In this document: positions 17,398 through 26,684 of the stretch, in pieces
How the letters are laid out: every line of letters begins with the position of its first letter
Position numbering within the stretch: position 1 is the first letter of the stretch
Assembly: GCF_900094575.1 (NCBI RefSeq)
Contig: NZ_FMAE01000003.1
Coordinates: 682,001 to 746,000, forward strand
Length of the DNA stretch: 64,000 nucleotides
Source: Bradyrhizobium yuanmingense
GTDB taxonomy: Bacteria; Pseudomonadota; Alphaproteobacteria; Rhizobiales; Xanthobacteraceae
Reading direction: 5' to 3'
Notes under the pieces: model-generated
The model's database searches: none
What the model was told of the DNA's origin: nothing
The model's input: only the letters and a program-made list of their open reading frames with translations
Program-made: the position numbers and the translations under genes

Positions 17398-19556
17398 CTA
17401 AGCGTCTCGACATCTCGATACAGCTTTCGGAGATGATCGTCGGACATATCGATGATGGGCTCATACATGAAAGAGTTCAGGTGGATATTCTCCGGGGTCA
17501 TCAGCATTACCCTTTCGATAATGGCAATGTTGGCGGTTTTGGCCGCGAACCGCTTCTTGTACTCTCTCAGCAATTTGGGCGTCTGAGCTGAAGTGATCCC
17601 GGCGAGCAGTTTTTCATCCTTTATTTGCTCCGCCATGAACTTCTCGGCGGAGAGCCGGGTGGCTATCGACAGGACGACCTTGTTTTCGAAGTTCATGCCT
17701 TCCGTTGCTTTGAGGCATTCGCTGGCCGCGGTGAAAATGTCCGACAGCACGGACCCCGTACCATCGGCCAGCGCTATCGTTGAGTGGAATACCCGATTGT
17801 AGACGTCGGCTAATGCGTTCCGCGTGATCGTGGTGCTGTCCGCCTTCCAATGGAGCAAGGACGTGAGGGTCCCATAGTCAGCGTCCGCCTCGCCCTTCGT
17901 GAATTCAACGAGGTTGCGTATGAACGGTATGGAGGCAATTTGTTTCTTCGCATCCGAGTGAAAGTTTAACTTCCAGTCATTCACAAAGATGTTCTTTATG
18001 CCAGCGGCCTTCTGTAGCGAAAGTCCGGCGGAGCTTTTCGATGCCATGTAGCAATAGTCGTAGTCTACAAATCTACTGTTCACGGTACGAAAAAAATCGA
18101 AATTGTGCGTGAGGATTATCTGATTAAACGTCTCATCATCCGCTATGTCCTTTAGGTATTGGATGATTGCGTACTTATTTTTGTAGTCGAAGGAGTCAGC
18201 GATATCATCAACAACTAGTACAGTCTTCTGATTTGCCGCTCGCCGCGCCTGGATTTCGAAGATAATGTTCAGAACGTACAGGGCCTTCTTTTCACCGGTG
18301 CTGAGCGCCGAGATGAGTGCCTCCCGATCAACCGACGTGCTCTCGGTGCCGTCCTTGAAGATGAAGCCAAGGTTCAAAATCGGGTCTTCACCGAGCATGA
18401 CCGAGATTTTGTTCTTTGCGACAAGCTCGAACGGCACAAAGAAGCGGTCGTTGAAAATATCGATGGTCTCTTCCCAACGAGTTCGTTCGGCGGCAGCTTC
18501 TTTTTCGATCTCGGCTTTCCGTTTTTCTACTGCACGGTAATGAGCTAGCAATTCTTTAAACAAGTCGATATTGGCGAAAATGTACGACTTCCATGCCTCT
18601 TCCCGGAAGGCGTCAACGTTTGCCAGCTGGGCTAACAAATCCTCACGTTGTTCAATGTAGGACTGGAAGTCGCGGACCGTGGCATTCTTTTGCATAAGTT
18701 TTTCGATTTCTGAAAACTTCTTTCTGAGGGTCGCATCGCTTGTAATCCCTTCTTTTTCCTTGGCGATAAGCGCCTCTAGGTCCTTCGCGTTGCTGATTTC
18801 GAGACGTGTCCCAGATACAAGATTGATCGAGTGGTTCGCTTTGAAGAAACCGTGGTCAGCGAGGCTTTTCGCTACGGACGCAGCATTGTAATAGTTGAAA
18901 GTACCCCGTTTGAAGTATGTCGATTTGGCCAGGAGCTCGTTGTACTTTTTGATGTAATCCTCGATGGCAGTTTTGACGTCTTTCGTTGCGAGGAGGCCAA
19001 GAACTTTGTCATCGAAGACGGTATCGTAATCGACATCGCTGAACGGCGCGGACTTTTGAGCAAGCACCTCGGATTCGATGCGGAAAAGAGCTTTCGCAAA
19101 CTGATCTTCATTCGCCGTGAATGTCCTCGAGATCTCCTTTTCGATATCTCGCTTTGATCCAGATTGGGTCCGGAGCGCTTTGACGAAGTTGTCTTTGCAC
19201 TCCTCGATTGCCTCATGCAGGCTGATGTATTCCTGCTTCAGTTTTGCGTTTATGAGCAGGGTCGACGTCTTCTCGTTGTTCCCAAAAATCTCGTCATAAG
19301 GCCGGACAACCAGCACAGCATCCTCTGCAAGGGGAGCACCGTCCAGGGTGATGGTTCGCCTCGTGGTACGCGTGGGAAATATTCGGTCCTTTGAGGGCTG
19401 GCCGTCTGCGATGTCCTGGAATGTCGTCGCCAGCGAGGATTTCATTGCCCCATTGGGCGCGTAAATCGCGAATGCTCTCGCCTTTTTGAAATCGAAGTCC
19501 GCCTTGAGCTTCTTGATTCCGTAGCAGTTTTCGAGGTCGACACTGATCTTAGCCAT
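17394..19556 (-). CDS. ABC/SMC-like AAA ATPase, probable defence protein
   Basis: This 720-residue ATPase is split by a coiled coil. The P-loop is atypical, IYAPNGAMKSS at residues 31-41 (no GxGK). The ABC signature is LSTGEKK at about 418, the Walker B is VLVVDD at about 447 and the H-loop is ILTHNFDFF at about 481. The region between (270-365) is charged and coiled-coil-like. Related RloC/PrrC-like and other stand-alone ATPases are found in phage defence islands. No effector domain is recognised at the C-terminus. Its stop codon overlaps the convergent methyltransferase stop. The gene is visibly more AT-rich than its surroundings. The ATG at 19556 fits the P-loop spacing. Confidence 0.75.
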   Translation of the reverse strand: MAKISVDLENCYGIKKLKADFDFKKARAFAIYAPNGAMKSSLATTFQDIADGQPSKDRIFPTRTTRRTITLDGAPLAEDAVLVVRPYDEIFGNNEKTSTLLINAKLKQEYISLHEAIEECKDNFVKALRTQSGSKRDIEKEISRTFTANEDQFAKALFRIESEVLAQKSAPFSDVDYDTVFDDKVLGLLATKDVKTAIEDYIKKYNELLAKSTYFKRGTFNYYNAASVAKSLADHGFFKANHSINLVSGTRLEISNAKDLEALIAKEKEGITSDATLRKKFSEIEKLMQKNATVRDFQSYIEQREDLLAQLANVDAFREEAWKSYIFANIDLFKELLAHYRAVEKRKAEIEKEAAAERTRWEETIDIFNDRFFVPFELVAKNKISVMLGEDPILNLGFIFKDGTESTSVDREALISALSTGEKKALYVLNIIFEIQARRAANQKTVLVVDDIADSFDYKNKYAIIQYLKDIADDETFNQIILTHNFDFFRTVNSRFVDYDYCYMASKSSAGLSLQKAAGIKNIFVNDWKLNFHSDAKKQIASIPFIRNLVEFTKGEADADYGTLTSLLHWKADSTTITRNALADVYNRVFHSTIALADGTGSVLSDIFTAASECLKATEGMNFENKVVLSIATRLSAEKFMAEQIKDEKLLAGITSAQTPKLLREYKKRFAAKTANIAIIERVMLMTPENIHLNSFMYEPIIDMSDDHLRKLYRDVETLS

Positions 19557-19751
19557 AACCTGCCCCAATAATAAGCGGCGCATCGTAGGCTGCGGGTCAG
19601 GTTGAGCCGAGTGCCCGTTTCCACTTATCCACGAACATTCTGTATTGGCAGGCAGGGGCGGTTGGCCGGACCCGTTATCCGTGCTACACAATGCGGAAGC
19701 GGCTGTCCTTTTAGTTCTGCGTAATCAATCGCTTAGGCCTTCGCTCTTTGT

Positions 19752-19771
19752 TTCCCCTAGGGAGCGCCAGC
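19752..19771 (+). repeat. Right attachment-site repeat
   Basis: This is a 20-base exact copy of 5756-5775, the 3' end of the tRNA-Glu fragment. Similarity continues patchily beyond it for about 100 bases (ATCCTAAGCCATTGAAAA, then a shared AGGTGGTCC block before the ATG), matching the sequence before the integrase at 5873. The element therefore runs from about 5776 to here. Confidence 0.8.
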
Positions 19772-19886
19772 TGATCCTAAGCCATTGAAAACCTGCACAC
19801 TCTAGGCGACCATGTCAGCCTGGAGAGACCGCCCTGTTGCACTTTGCCTCACAAGGTGGTCCGCAAATGGTGCTCGCGGTCGTGAC

Positions 19887-21703
19887 ATGGCTATCCTGAT
19901 CCCGAGTCTCGGCTTCGCGCGCTTCGACAGCCGTGGTGAGCTACGACTGGCGGAACGATTGAAGGACTTCCTCGAGGAGAACGCCGTCGTTTGGCACAAC
20001 CTGCCTGTCGGGCCTCGCAACCGGCATCCGGACTTCATCATCATTCATCCCGCGAACGGCCTGCTCGTGCTCGAGGTGAAGGATTGGCGCCTGGAGACGA
20101 TCGTGTCGGCCGACAAGACGAAGGTCGAACTGCTGACAAGTCGTGGTGTGGTGCGGGAAAGCAATCCGCTGGAGCAGGCTCGCAAATATACATTCGAGGT
20201 CGTGCGCACGCTTGAGCGCGACGGGCAATTGTTGTTTCCGCCGGGACATCGCCTCGCGGGCCGGTCCATCGTTCCGTTCGGCTTCGGGTCCGTGTTCACT
20301 AACATCACCCGCAAGCAGTTCGATCAGACCGATCTCAAGGAGGTGTTCTCCGGGCATCTCTGCCTGTTCAAGGACGAGATGACCGAGGGCGCGGACCCCG
20401 AGGAATTCCGGTCGAAATTGTGGCGCATGGTTCATCCGCGTCTCGAAGAGCCGCTGTCCATGCCGCAATTCGACCGCCTGCGCGCGCTGCTGTTCCGGAG
20501 GTTCGGATACGACAGATTGCCCTGCCTTTGGACGATGCGCCTCGCGCCGATTCTTCGGATCGGACGCTCGCGGTCATGGACCTTCATCAGGAGCAGTTCG
20601 CGCGCAGCCTGGGCGAGGGGCATCGCATCATTCGCGGCGTCGCCGGATCGGGCAAGACCCTGATCCTCGCTTTTCGCGCCGAGTATCTGGCACGTGCGGC
20701 GGCAAAGCCGGTGCTGATCCTGTGTTACGCCAACGGCATCGCCGGCCGGCTTGAAGATGCCATGCAGAGCAGGGGTGTCGAGGACCGCGTTCAGGTTCTC
20801 ACCTTCCACTCGTGGTGCTTCCGGATGCTGCGGACGTACGGGATTACCGCCCCATCCGAGCGAGACTATCCGGACTACGCGGAGCGCCTGGCTGCGAGCG
20901 TTTCAGAGGTCGTGAAGGCGGTCGATCACGGCCATATCCCGGCGGAGCAGTACGACGCGGTCCTGATCGACGAGGCGCACGACTTCGAACCGCAATGGCT
21001 CGCGCTTGCGGCCAAGATGGTGAACCCGCGCACCAAGGCGCTGATGGTCGTCTACGACGATATCCAGGCTATCTATAAGGGGCGTGAACGGCCGGTCTGG
21101 AGCCAGCTCGGCATTGAAGCAAAGGGCAGAACGACCGTACTGAAGGTGAACTATCGCAACACCGCCCAAATCGTTGCCTTCGCGAGACGCTTCGCCGCGG
21201 ACGTCATCGGCGCTCCCGGCATCACGGCCGACGACGAGCACGCCATCCTGCTGCCCGAAGATGCGGGTCGGCAGGGACTGGAGCCGGATGTGCGGCGGTG
21301 CGTGAGCATCGAGGCGGAAGCTCACTGCGTTGCCGAGTGGTTTCTCGACCGTAAGAAAGCCGGCTACGAGTGGTCGCAGATGGCGTGTCTCTACCCGGAG
21401 CACTGGATCGGCGGACGGGTTGCGCAGATTCTCGCCGGGCATGGTGCGCCGATCGACATCGCCAAGGACAATCGCAACCGGGTTTCGGTCAAGCGGGTCG
21501 CCGTGCGATTCCTGAGCATGCACAGCGCGAAAGGGCTGGAGTTTCCCTGCGTCGCCATCGCCGGCTTGGGCCTGCTCGGCCGCTACGGCGAGACCGTCGA
21601 GGAATGTGTCCGGCTGACCTATGTCGGGGTGACCCGGGCAACTCACGAGGCGCTCCTGACGTATTCGAGCGAGTCGGCATTGGTGCAGCGCTTGATCGCG
21701 TAG
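19887..21703 (+). pseudogene. NERD-domain UvrD-like helicase, single frameshift
   Basis: The first part (from 19887) carries a NERD nuclease-related domain: HPDFIIIHP, then GLLVLEVKDW. The second part is a UvrD/Rep-like helicase with Walker A GVAGSGKT, Walker B VLIDEAHDF, VNYRNTAQI and HSAKGLEF. A single C appears to be missing at about 20495: CTGTTCCGG where CTGTTCCCGG would restore LLFPEVRIRQ. All other motifs are intact, so this is either a recent mutation or a sequencing error. Such proteins are frequent in defence or mobile regions. It sits just right of the att repeat where an integrase would be expected. Confidence 0.75.
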
Positions 21704-21726
21704 CCCGACGCCGCGCAGGCGCTCTT

Positions 21727-21807
21727 TCACGCGGTAGTGCAGTCGATCGAGCGGAGGATCGCCCGCTGCACGTCCGCATTCGAAAGAAACACATCTTGGT
21801 AGGTTGC
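21727..21807 (-). pseudogene. 3' fragment of a DUF900-type hydrolase gene
   Basis: The last 26 codons (DVFLSNADVQRAILRSIDCTTA then stop) match the C-terminus of the intact hydrolase at 23286-24269 (DLFLSNTEVQRVIRRSIDGTTA). Nothing upstream continues the match, so this is an isolated tail of a related gene. It was probably cut when mobile DNA entered. The remaining bases to 22023 contain nothing I can assign. Confidence 0.65.
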
Positions 21808-22023
21808 GCGTCGCAGCGTCATCGATGATGACGTGATCGAGTGAACGGGCCTTGCATCCATTCCGGCGCAACTTGCATTCACTCCGGCGCAAAATGAGCC
21901 GCATCGCGTCGTCGCTTCTGCGCCGCGCGATAGTTGCACCACGAGCGCATGACTCGGGCTCCCACTCAACCCTATTCGGGGGGATCGCGAGAGGAGCCGT
22001 GGCCATACGTTTTGGCGGTAACT

Positions 22024-22443
22024 TCAGTGATGCGCCGAAACGCTTCTGACGGTCTCGGTGAGCATGTCACCCGATGAGGAATGGCTGACGTCACCCAGGC
22101 TGATGATGCCGACCATCCGCTTGCTCTTGTTGATCACCGGCAGCCTGCGGACCTGCAGCTTCTCCATATGATGCATCGCCTTGGCGAGGTCATCGTCCTC
22201 GCGGCAGCAATGGATGCCCTCGGTCATCACGTCACGTGCCGTCGCGCGGCCGGCATCGAAGCTGTGGCTCGCGAGTCCTTTGCAGACGATGTCGCGGTCG
22301 GTCACCATTCCGACCAGCTTGTCATCCTCGCCAATCGGAATGCAGCCGATGTCATGTGCCCGCATCAGTTTGGCAATCTCGGTGATTGGGGTGTCGGGGC
22401 TGACCCAGTCGACACCCTTGTGCATCACGTCTTTGACTTTCAT
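22024..22443 (-). CDS. Tandem CBS-domain protein
   Basis: This 139-residue protein has two CBS motifs: MKVKDVMHKGVDWVSPDTPI with GCIPIGEDDKLVGMVTDRDI, then ATARDVMTEG with VRRLPVINKSKRMVGIISLGD. CBS pairs bind adenosyl ligands and often work as small sensors. The ATG at 22443 has GGAGG seven bases upstream, which favours it over the longer frame. It stands alone. A YbaK gene in the same direction lies about 180 bases upstream, and they could be stress-related neighbours. The direct partner is unknown. Confidence 0.85.
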   Translation of the reverse strand: MKVKDVMHKGVDWVSPDTPITEIAKLMRAHDIGCIPIGEDDKLVGMVTDRDIVCKGLASHSFDAGRATARDVMTEGIHCCREDDDLAKAMHHMEKLQVRRLPVINKSKRMVGIISLGDVSHSSSGDMLTETVRSVSAHH

Positions 22444-22625
22444 GGCGAGCCTCCGTTCGTGGGTTTCAAGTGCGTTGATGCAATGCAGCGGCACCCCCAT
22501 CTTCCGAACTCCGACCAGACAAAGCGCAGACACTTTCGCCGCCACCCTGCGGAACGGTATGACGGCGAACTTGCGGCTAGAGTTCCCGCCCAGGGCCGCA
22601 AGGACAATGGGCGGCGCACAGGTCC

Positions 22626-23096
22626 TCAGTCATGCGCGCTGAAGCGGCCGTGTGGTGCGTTGGCCGTCAGGCGCGCAAACTGCGCGTGACCCATGTGAAG
22701 CAGCGTCTCATGATCGCCGGCTTCCATATAGATGTCCGGCTGTGCCTCGAGGCTGTCGTCGACGATGATATCCAATCCGTAGCATTTGCCGACGGCAGGA
22801 ACTGCACCGTGTGCACAGTCGCTGAACAGCCGATTGATCTCGGTTTCATTGGCCATGTGGACATTGTCGCCGAGGCTTGTCCTCAGGTCCGACAGGCGGA
22901 GGTGATGCGATGCGGGCAAGACGGCCAGCATGTATCCGCCGTCGCGCCGCAACACGATGCCCTTGGCGAGGCGATCGCCGGAGATATGGCATGCCTGCGC
23001 CGTTCGGGCGGACGTCATGCTGAGTTCGTGCGGGATCACCTCGTACTGGATGTTCTCAGCGGCGAGGTATTTCTGGAGGGTGGGAGCAATGGCCAT
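22626..23096 (-). CDS. YbaK/EbsC-type aminoacyl-tRNA deacylase-like protein
   Basis: This is a 156-residue protein with the YbaK fold throughout (MTSARTAQACHISGDRLAKGIVL, MLAVLPASHHLRLSDLR, GAVPAVGKCYGLDIIVDDSL). Members hydrolyse mischarged aminoacyl-tRNAs in trans. The catalytic lysine region is in RLAKGIVL. The start at 23096 is preceded by GGAGGTGAT. It acts in the cytoplasm. The neighbour downstream is the CBS-domain protein. Substrate specificity cannot be read from sequence. Confidence 0.85.
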   Translation of the reverse strand: MAIAPTLQKYLAAENIQYEVIPHELSMTSARTAQACHISGDRLAKGIVLRRDGGYMLAVLPASHHLRLSDLRTSLGDNVHMANETEINRLFSDCAHGAVPAVGKCYGLDIIVDDSLEAQPDIYMEAGDHETLLHMGHAQFARLTANAPHGRFSAHD

Positions 23097-23285
23097 GGCA
23101 TCACCTCCGATGCGGAATGGAAACCATCCACCGTGAGGCGATCCTGCAGACCCTCGCCATTCGATGGGCGGCTGCCTGACTAGCTACCCAACATAGGTCT
23201 TCCATCCGCAAGCTGCAATGCAATTCCCCTCGGAGCCGCAACGGGTGTGGGCAGGAGCAGGCTTTTCGCGTGGCTCGGCGCTCTC

Positions 23286-24269
23286 CTACGCCGTCGTGCC
23301 GTCGATCGAGCGGCGGATCACCCGCTGCACTTCCGTATTCGACAGGAACAAATCGTGGTTGATGATGCCCCAGCCTTCCTGGGAGGCATCGACCACGCGC
23401 ACACCGAGCCCTGCGATGGCGGCCTTCTCGGCCGCGCCGACGCGGGTCATGCCGCCGGCGAGCTGCCCCGACAGCGCCAGTGCACGATCGTTGGTCGAGG
23501 CGATCACCGTGATCTTGCCGGCGAGAGGGCCGATGCGCTGGATCGCCGACGAGAACACGTCCATGTCGATGTCGGGCGCGGCAAACACCACCGCGCCAAT
23601 CTTGCTCGTCACCGTGTCGCCGTATCTCCCATGGAGCTGGCGCAGGCTTTCGAGCGTCAGCATGGTTCCCATGCTGTGGGCGACGATGTGCACGCGCCCC
23701 GCCCCCGGCGCCGACACCAGCGCAGAGAGCACGCGCTCGAAATTATCGCGCGACCACATCGCGCTGTCGCGGTCATAGGCGTAGTCGAACAGTCCTGCCT
23801 TGGAAGGCCAGGAGAACGCCATGGTCCGGCCGCGGAACTTGATCCCATCGGAAAGGTGGGCTGCATCCAGCACCGCCGTCTCGAATGTCTGCTTGAAACC
23901 GTGCACATAGATCAGCACGTCCCCGCCGCCGGCCTGCGCAGCGAGATCGCCGGCGTCGGCCAGGACCGGCTCGATCCGGTCGAGACGCCAGTTCTCGAGT
24001 CCGACCGAGGCGAGGGAAAGTCGGCTCTCGTCCGGCGCCGTCAGCTTCGCCCGCGCGACCGTCATGCTTGCGGCACGCTCCGGCCCGAACCAGGGTTTCG
24101 CGCGAGCACCGTTCACGGGCTTGCGCGTGGTGACGACAAGCAACGTCGGATCGACGGAGAGCGAGGAGGCGTCGAAGCGCGCGCCGGTCGCACCGAGGCC
24201 AGCGCATCCGCCAAGAGCCAGCGCGCTACCCGTCGACAGGAGACCGCCGATGAGAGCGCGGCGCGACAT
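23286..24269 (-). CDS. Alpha/beta hydrolase of DUF900 type, lipoprotein-like
   Basis: This protein of 327 residues starts MSRRALIGGLLSTGSALALGGCAG, a twin-arginine-like lipoprotein signal with lipobox LGGC. The core has VLIYVHGFKQTFE and the nucleophile elbow IVAHSMGTML, typical of esterase/lipase-like hydrolases of this family. It is probably anchored in the cell envelope. I take 24269 as start because it places the signal at the N-terminus, although the frame opens 31 codons earlier. A scrap of a related gene is at 21727. Confidence 0.8.
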   Translation of the reverse strand: MSRRALIGGLLSTGSALALGGCAGLGATGARFDASSLSVDPTLLVVTTRKPVNGARAKPWFGPERAASMTVARAKLTAPDESRLSLASVGLENWRLDRIEPVLADAGDLAAQAGGGDVLIYVHGFKQTFETAVLDAAHLSDGIKFRGRTMAFSWPSKAGLFDYAYDRDSAMWSRDNFERVLSALVSAPGAGRVHIVAHSMGTMLTLESLRQLHGRYGDTVTSKIGAVVFAAPDIDMDVFSSAIQRIGPLAGKITVIASTNDRALALSGQLAGGMTRVGAAEKAAIAGLGVRVVDASQEGWGIINHDLFLSNTEVQRVIRRSIDGTTA

Positions 24270-24423
24270 GGAATGATTTGTTTGGAGAAGACGTCGACCT
24301 ATCACTGGGAACCCATGGGAACTTTGCCCCGACAGCCGCCCCATCTGCTCTCTGAATGACAATGGGGGCGAGATCGCGGCGGAGCCGCCTCGCGCATGTC
24401 GTGGCCTTCAAGTGAATGGCGGG

Positions 24424-24854
24424 TCAGTCGACGATCTCGATTGCCTGAATCTCGCACCAATCGCGCAATGCCCGCTCCCTCGCCTTGTTGCGGTAGTCAT
24501 GCCAAGCATCGATCGCTCCCCGTCGGGAGAGCAGGCCCTTGAACTTCTGATAGGCGCCGCGTTTGCTGAAATATAGCGAACGTCGTCCAGATCGTTCGGC
24601 AGGAACTCGCGGACGAAGGCAATCACGAGAGGCTTGCCGAGGTCGAGGTCTCGTGAGTTCGGGATCTGCAAGTATTTGGTCTCGTCCTCGATATCGTCAG
24701 GCAGTTCGTCGTCCTCGAGCTCCTGGAGGTTGTCCTGATCGAACTGGTAGTAGATCTTTCCTGTCTGCCTGCAGACGAAGGTGCGGCACTCCACAATGCC
24801 GCTGATGTCGGCGAACTCAAAAGCCTGGAGGATGTCTCCGAATTTCACGCGCAT
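24424..24854 (-). pseudogene. UPF0158 family protein with a single frameshift
   Basis: The frame from 24854 gives MRVKFGDILQAFEFADISG through DLDDVRYI, and then it becomes nonsense. One base later the expected continuation appears (SKRGAYQKFKGLLSRRGAI ... WCEIQAIEIVD) and stops at 24424. A single T missing from the run near 24569-24571 would restore one frame of about 144 residues, normal for UPF0158. The function of the family is unknown. It may be intact in reality if the deletion is a sequencing error. Confidence 0.75.
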
Positions 24855-25190
24855 TGGACACCTTGCCAACGGACCGATGCCGCAATGTCTGCAATCGGCC
24901 CGGACAGTATAAGCGGATCGTCCTTCGAGGCAATGAACCCTCGCCGTGTCCGGAAGGCAACTGCCCCGGCGTCGACGGCAGAACACACCGATCCGCTGTC
25001 AACCCCTCCTGCCGAAGTATCCCACTTTACCGAGATTCTCCCACCAAGGACCTGCCTCCAAGCAAGCATGCCGCATCGGCGTCCGTGGCGGTGGCCGTTC
25101 TCCCCAGAATCTGCACTATGCGCCCCGCGCCTCCGAAGCTGCTGCCGGGCCTTTGGAGGCTCGGGCAATTTTGTTTTTCGGAGTGACGAG
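24855..25190. other. Intergenic region between divergent genes
   Basis: This 336-base gap lies between the divergent starts of the UPF0158 gene and the D-aminoacylase operon. I see no convincing gene, repeat or clear operator. It must hold promoters in both directions. Confidence 0.4.
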
Positions 25191-26681
25191 ATGAGCGGTT
25201 TGGTGATCTCTGGCGGCCGGGTGGTGGATCCCGCGAGCGGGATGGACGCCGTTGGGGATGTGGCGGTGGTGGACGGCAGGGTCGCCGCCGTCGGCACGGG
25301 CCTCGGCAGCGCCGAACGGGTGATCGACGCAACTGGGCTCGTGGTGGCGCCGGGCTTCATCGATCTGCACGCCCATGGCCAGTCGATCCCGGCTGACCGC
25401 ATGCAGGCGTTCGACGGCGTCACGACCACCCTCGATCTCGAGGCCGGCGTGCTGCCGGTCGGGTCCTGGTATGAGCGCCAGGCGCGAAAGGGCCGCGTGC
25501 TGAATTATGGCGCGGCCACCAACTGGGCCTTTGCCCGCATCGGCGCGATGACGGGCTCCAACGCGGAGAGCTCGCTGGAAGCATTCGGCAACGCCATGCG
25601 CGACCGTCGCTGGATGGACAACGTCGCAACCGGTGCGGAGGTGTCGGGCATTCTCGAGCGTCTGGCCCGCGGCCTCAACGAGGGCGGTATCGGCATCGGC
25701 ATCCTCAACGCCTATGCGCCCGGCGCCGGCGTGCAGGAGCTGACCGCAGTGTGCCAGCTGGCCGCGAAGCAGGACGTCCCCACCTTCACCCATGTCGCCT
25801 TCATGTCGCGCATCGATCCCGAGAGCGCAGTGGAAGCCTATATCCGCCTGATCGGCTATGCCGGCGCCACCGGCGCGCACATGCACATCTGCCATTTCAA
25901 CTCGTCGAGCAAGACCGACGTCGAGCGTTGCCGCGTGCTGATCGAGAAGGCGCAAGGACAGGGCCTGCCGATCACGGTCGAGGCTTATCCTTACGGCACC
26001 GGCTCGACCGTGCTGGCCGCGGCCTTCTTCAGTGATCCCCAGTTCGTCGAGCGCAACGGCACCGGTTACGATTCCGTGCAGCGCGTCACCGACGGCTACC
26101 GCTTCCACGACCGCGAGGAGCTCTTGAAGGCGCAGGCCGAGGAGCCGTCCTCGCTGGTGCTCTGGCACATTCTCGACACCGAGAACAATGCGCACCACCG
26201 CGACCTGCTCGATATGTCGGTGCTGTATCCCGGCGGCGCGATCGCCTCCGACGCGATGCCGTGGACGCTGTCGGACGGCTCAACCTACACCGGTGATGCC
26301 TGGCCGCTGCCGGATGATGCGACCTCGCATCCGCGCTCGGCCGGCTGCTTCACGAAGTTCATCCGTGAATGGGTGCGCGAGCGCAAAGCCGTGTCGTTGC
26401 TGGAAGGCGTGCGCAAATGCGCGCTGATCCCGGCGGAAATCCTCTCGCAGAGCACGCCGGCGATGCGGAGCAAGGGCCGGCTCGCGAAGGACGCGGATGC
26501 CGACATCGTCGTGTTCGACTACGAGAAGCTCTCGGACCGTGCGACCTTCACCGCGATGAACCGGCCCTCTGAGGGCGTCCGGCATCTGGTCGTCAGCGGC
26601 CAGGTGCTGATCAGCGACGGCATGCTCGATGTGACCGCGCGGCCGGGCAGGCCCGTGCGCCGCCCAATCGTCGAGGGCTGA
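25191..26681 (+). CDS. Amidohydrolase, N-acyl-D-amino-acid deacylase/D-aminoacylase type
   Basis: This 496-residue protein has the amidohydrolase layout. A beta-sandwich start (LVISGGRVVDPASGMD) leads into GFIDLHAHGQS with metal-binding histidines. Then come FTHVAF, HMHICHFN and SDAMPW, and the returning sandwich (ADADIVVFDYEKL). The family hydrolyses N-acyl-D-amino acids or related cyclic amides with zinc. The ATG at 25191 starts directly at the sandwich, although the frame is open upstream. A CobW-type GTPase follows three bases after the stop, suggesting metal delivery to this enzyme. Confidence 0.8.
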   Translation: MSGLVISGGRVVDPASGMDAVGDVAVVDGRVAAVGTGLGSAERVIDATGLVVAPGFIDLHAHGQSIPADRMQAFDGVTTTLDLEAGVLPVGSWYERQARKGRVLNYGAATNWAFARIGAMTGSNAESSLEAFGNAMRDRRWMDNVATGAEVSGILERLARGLNEGGIGIGILNAYAPGAGVQELTAVCQLAAKQDVPTFTHVAFMSRIDPESAVEAYIRLIGYAGATGAHMHICHFNSSSKTDVERCRVLIEKAQGQGLPITVEAYPYGTGSTVLAAAFFSDPQFVERNGTGYDSVQRVTDGYRFHDREELLKAQAEEPSSLVLWHILDTENNAHHRDLLDMSVLYPGGAIASDAMPWTLSDGSTYTGDAWPLPDDATSHPRSAGCFTKFIREWVRERKAVSLLEGVRKCALIPAEILSQSTPAMRSKGRLAKDADADIVVFDYEKLSDRATFTAMNRPSEGVRHLVVSGQVLISDGMLDVTARPGRPVRRPIVEG

Positions 26682-26684
26682 TCC

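Noticed and set aside
20903-22006. Leftward open frame of 367 codons
   Set aside because: It is antisense to the NERD helicase motifs and has no recognisable domain.
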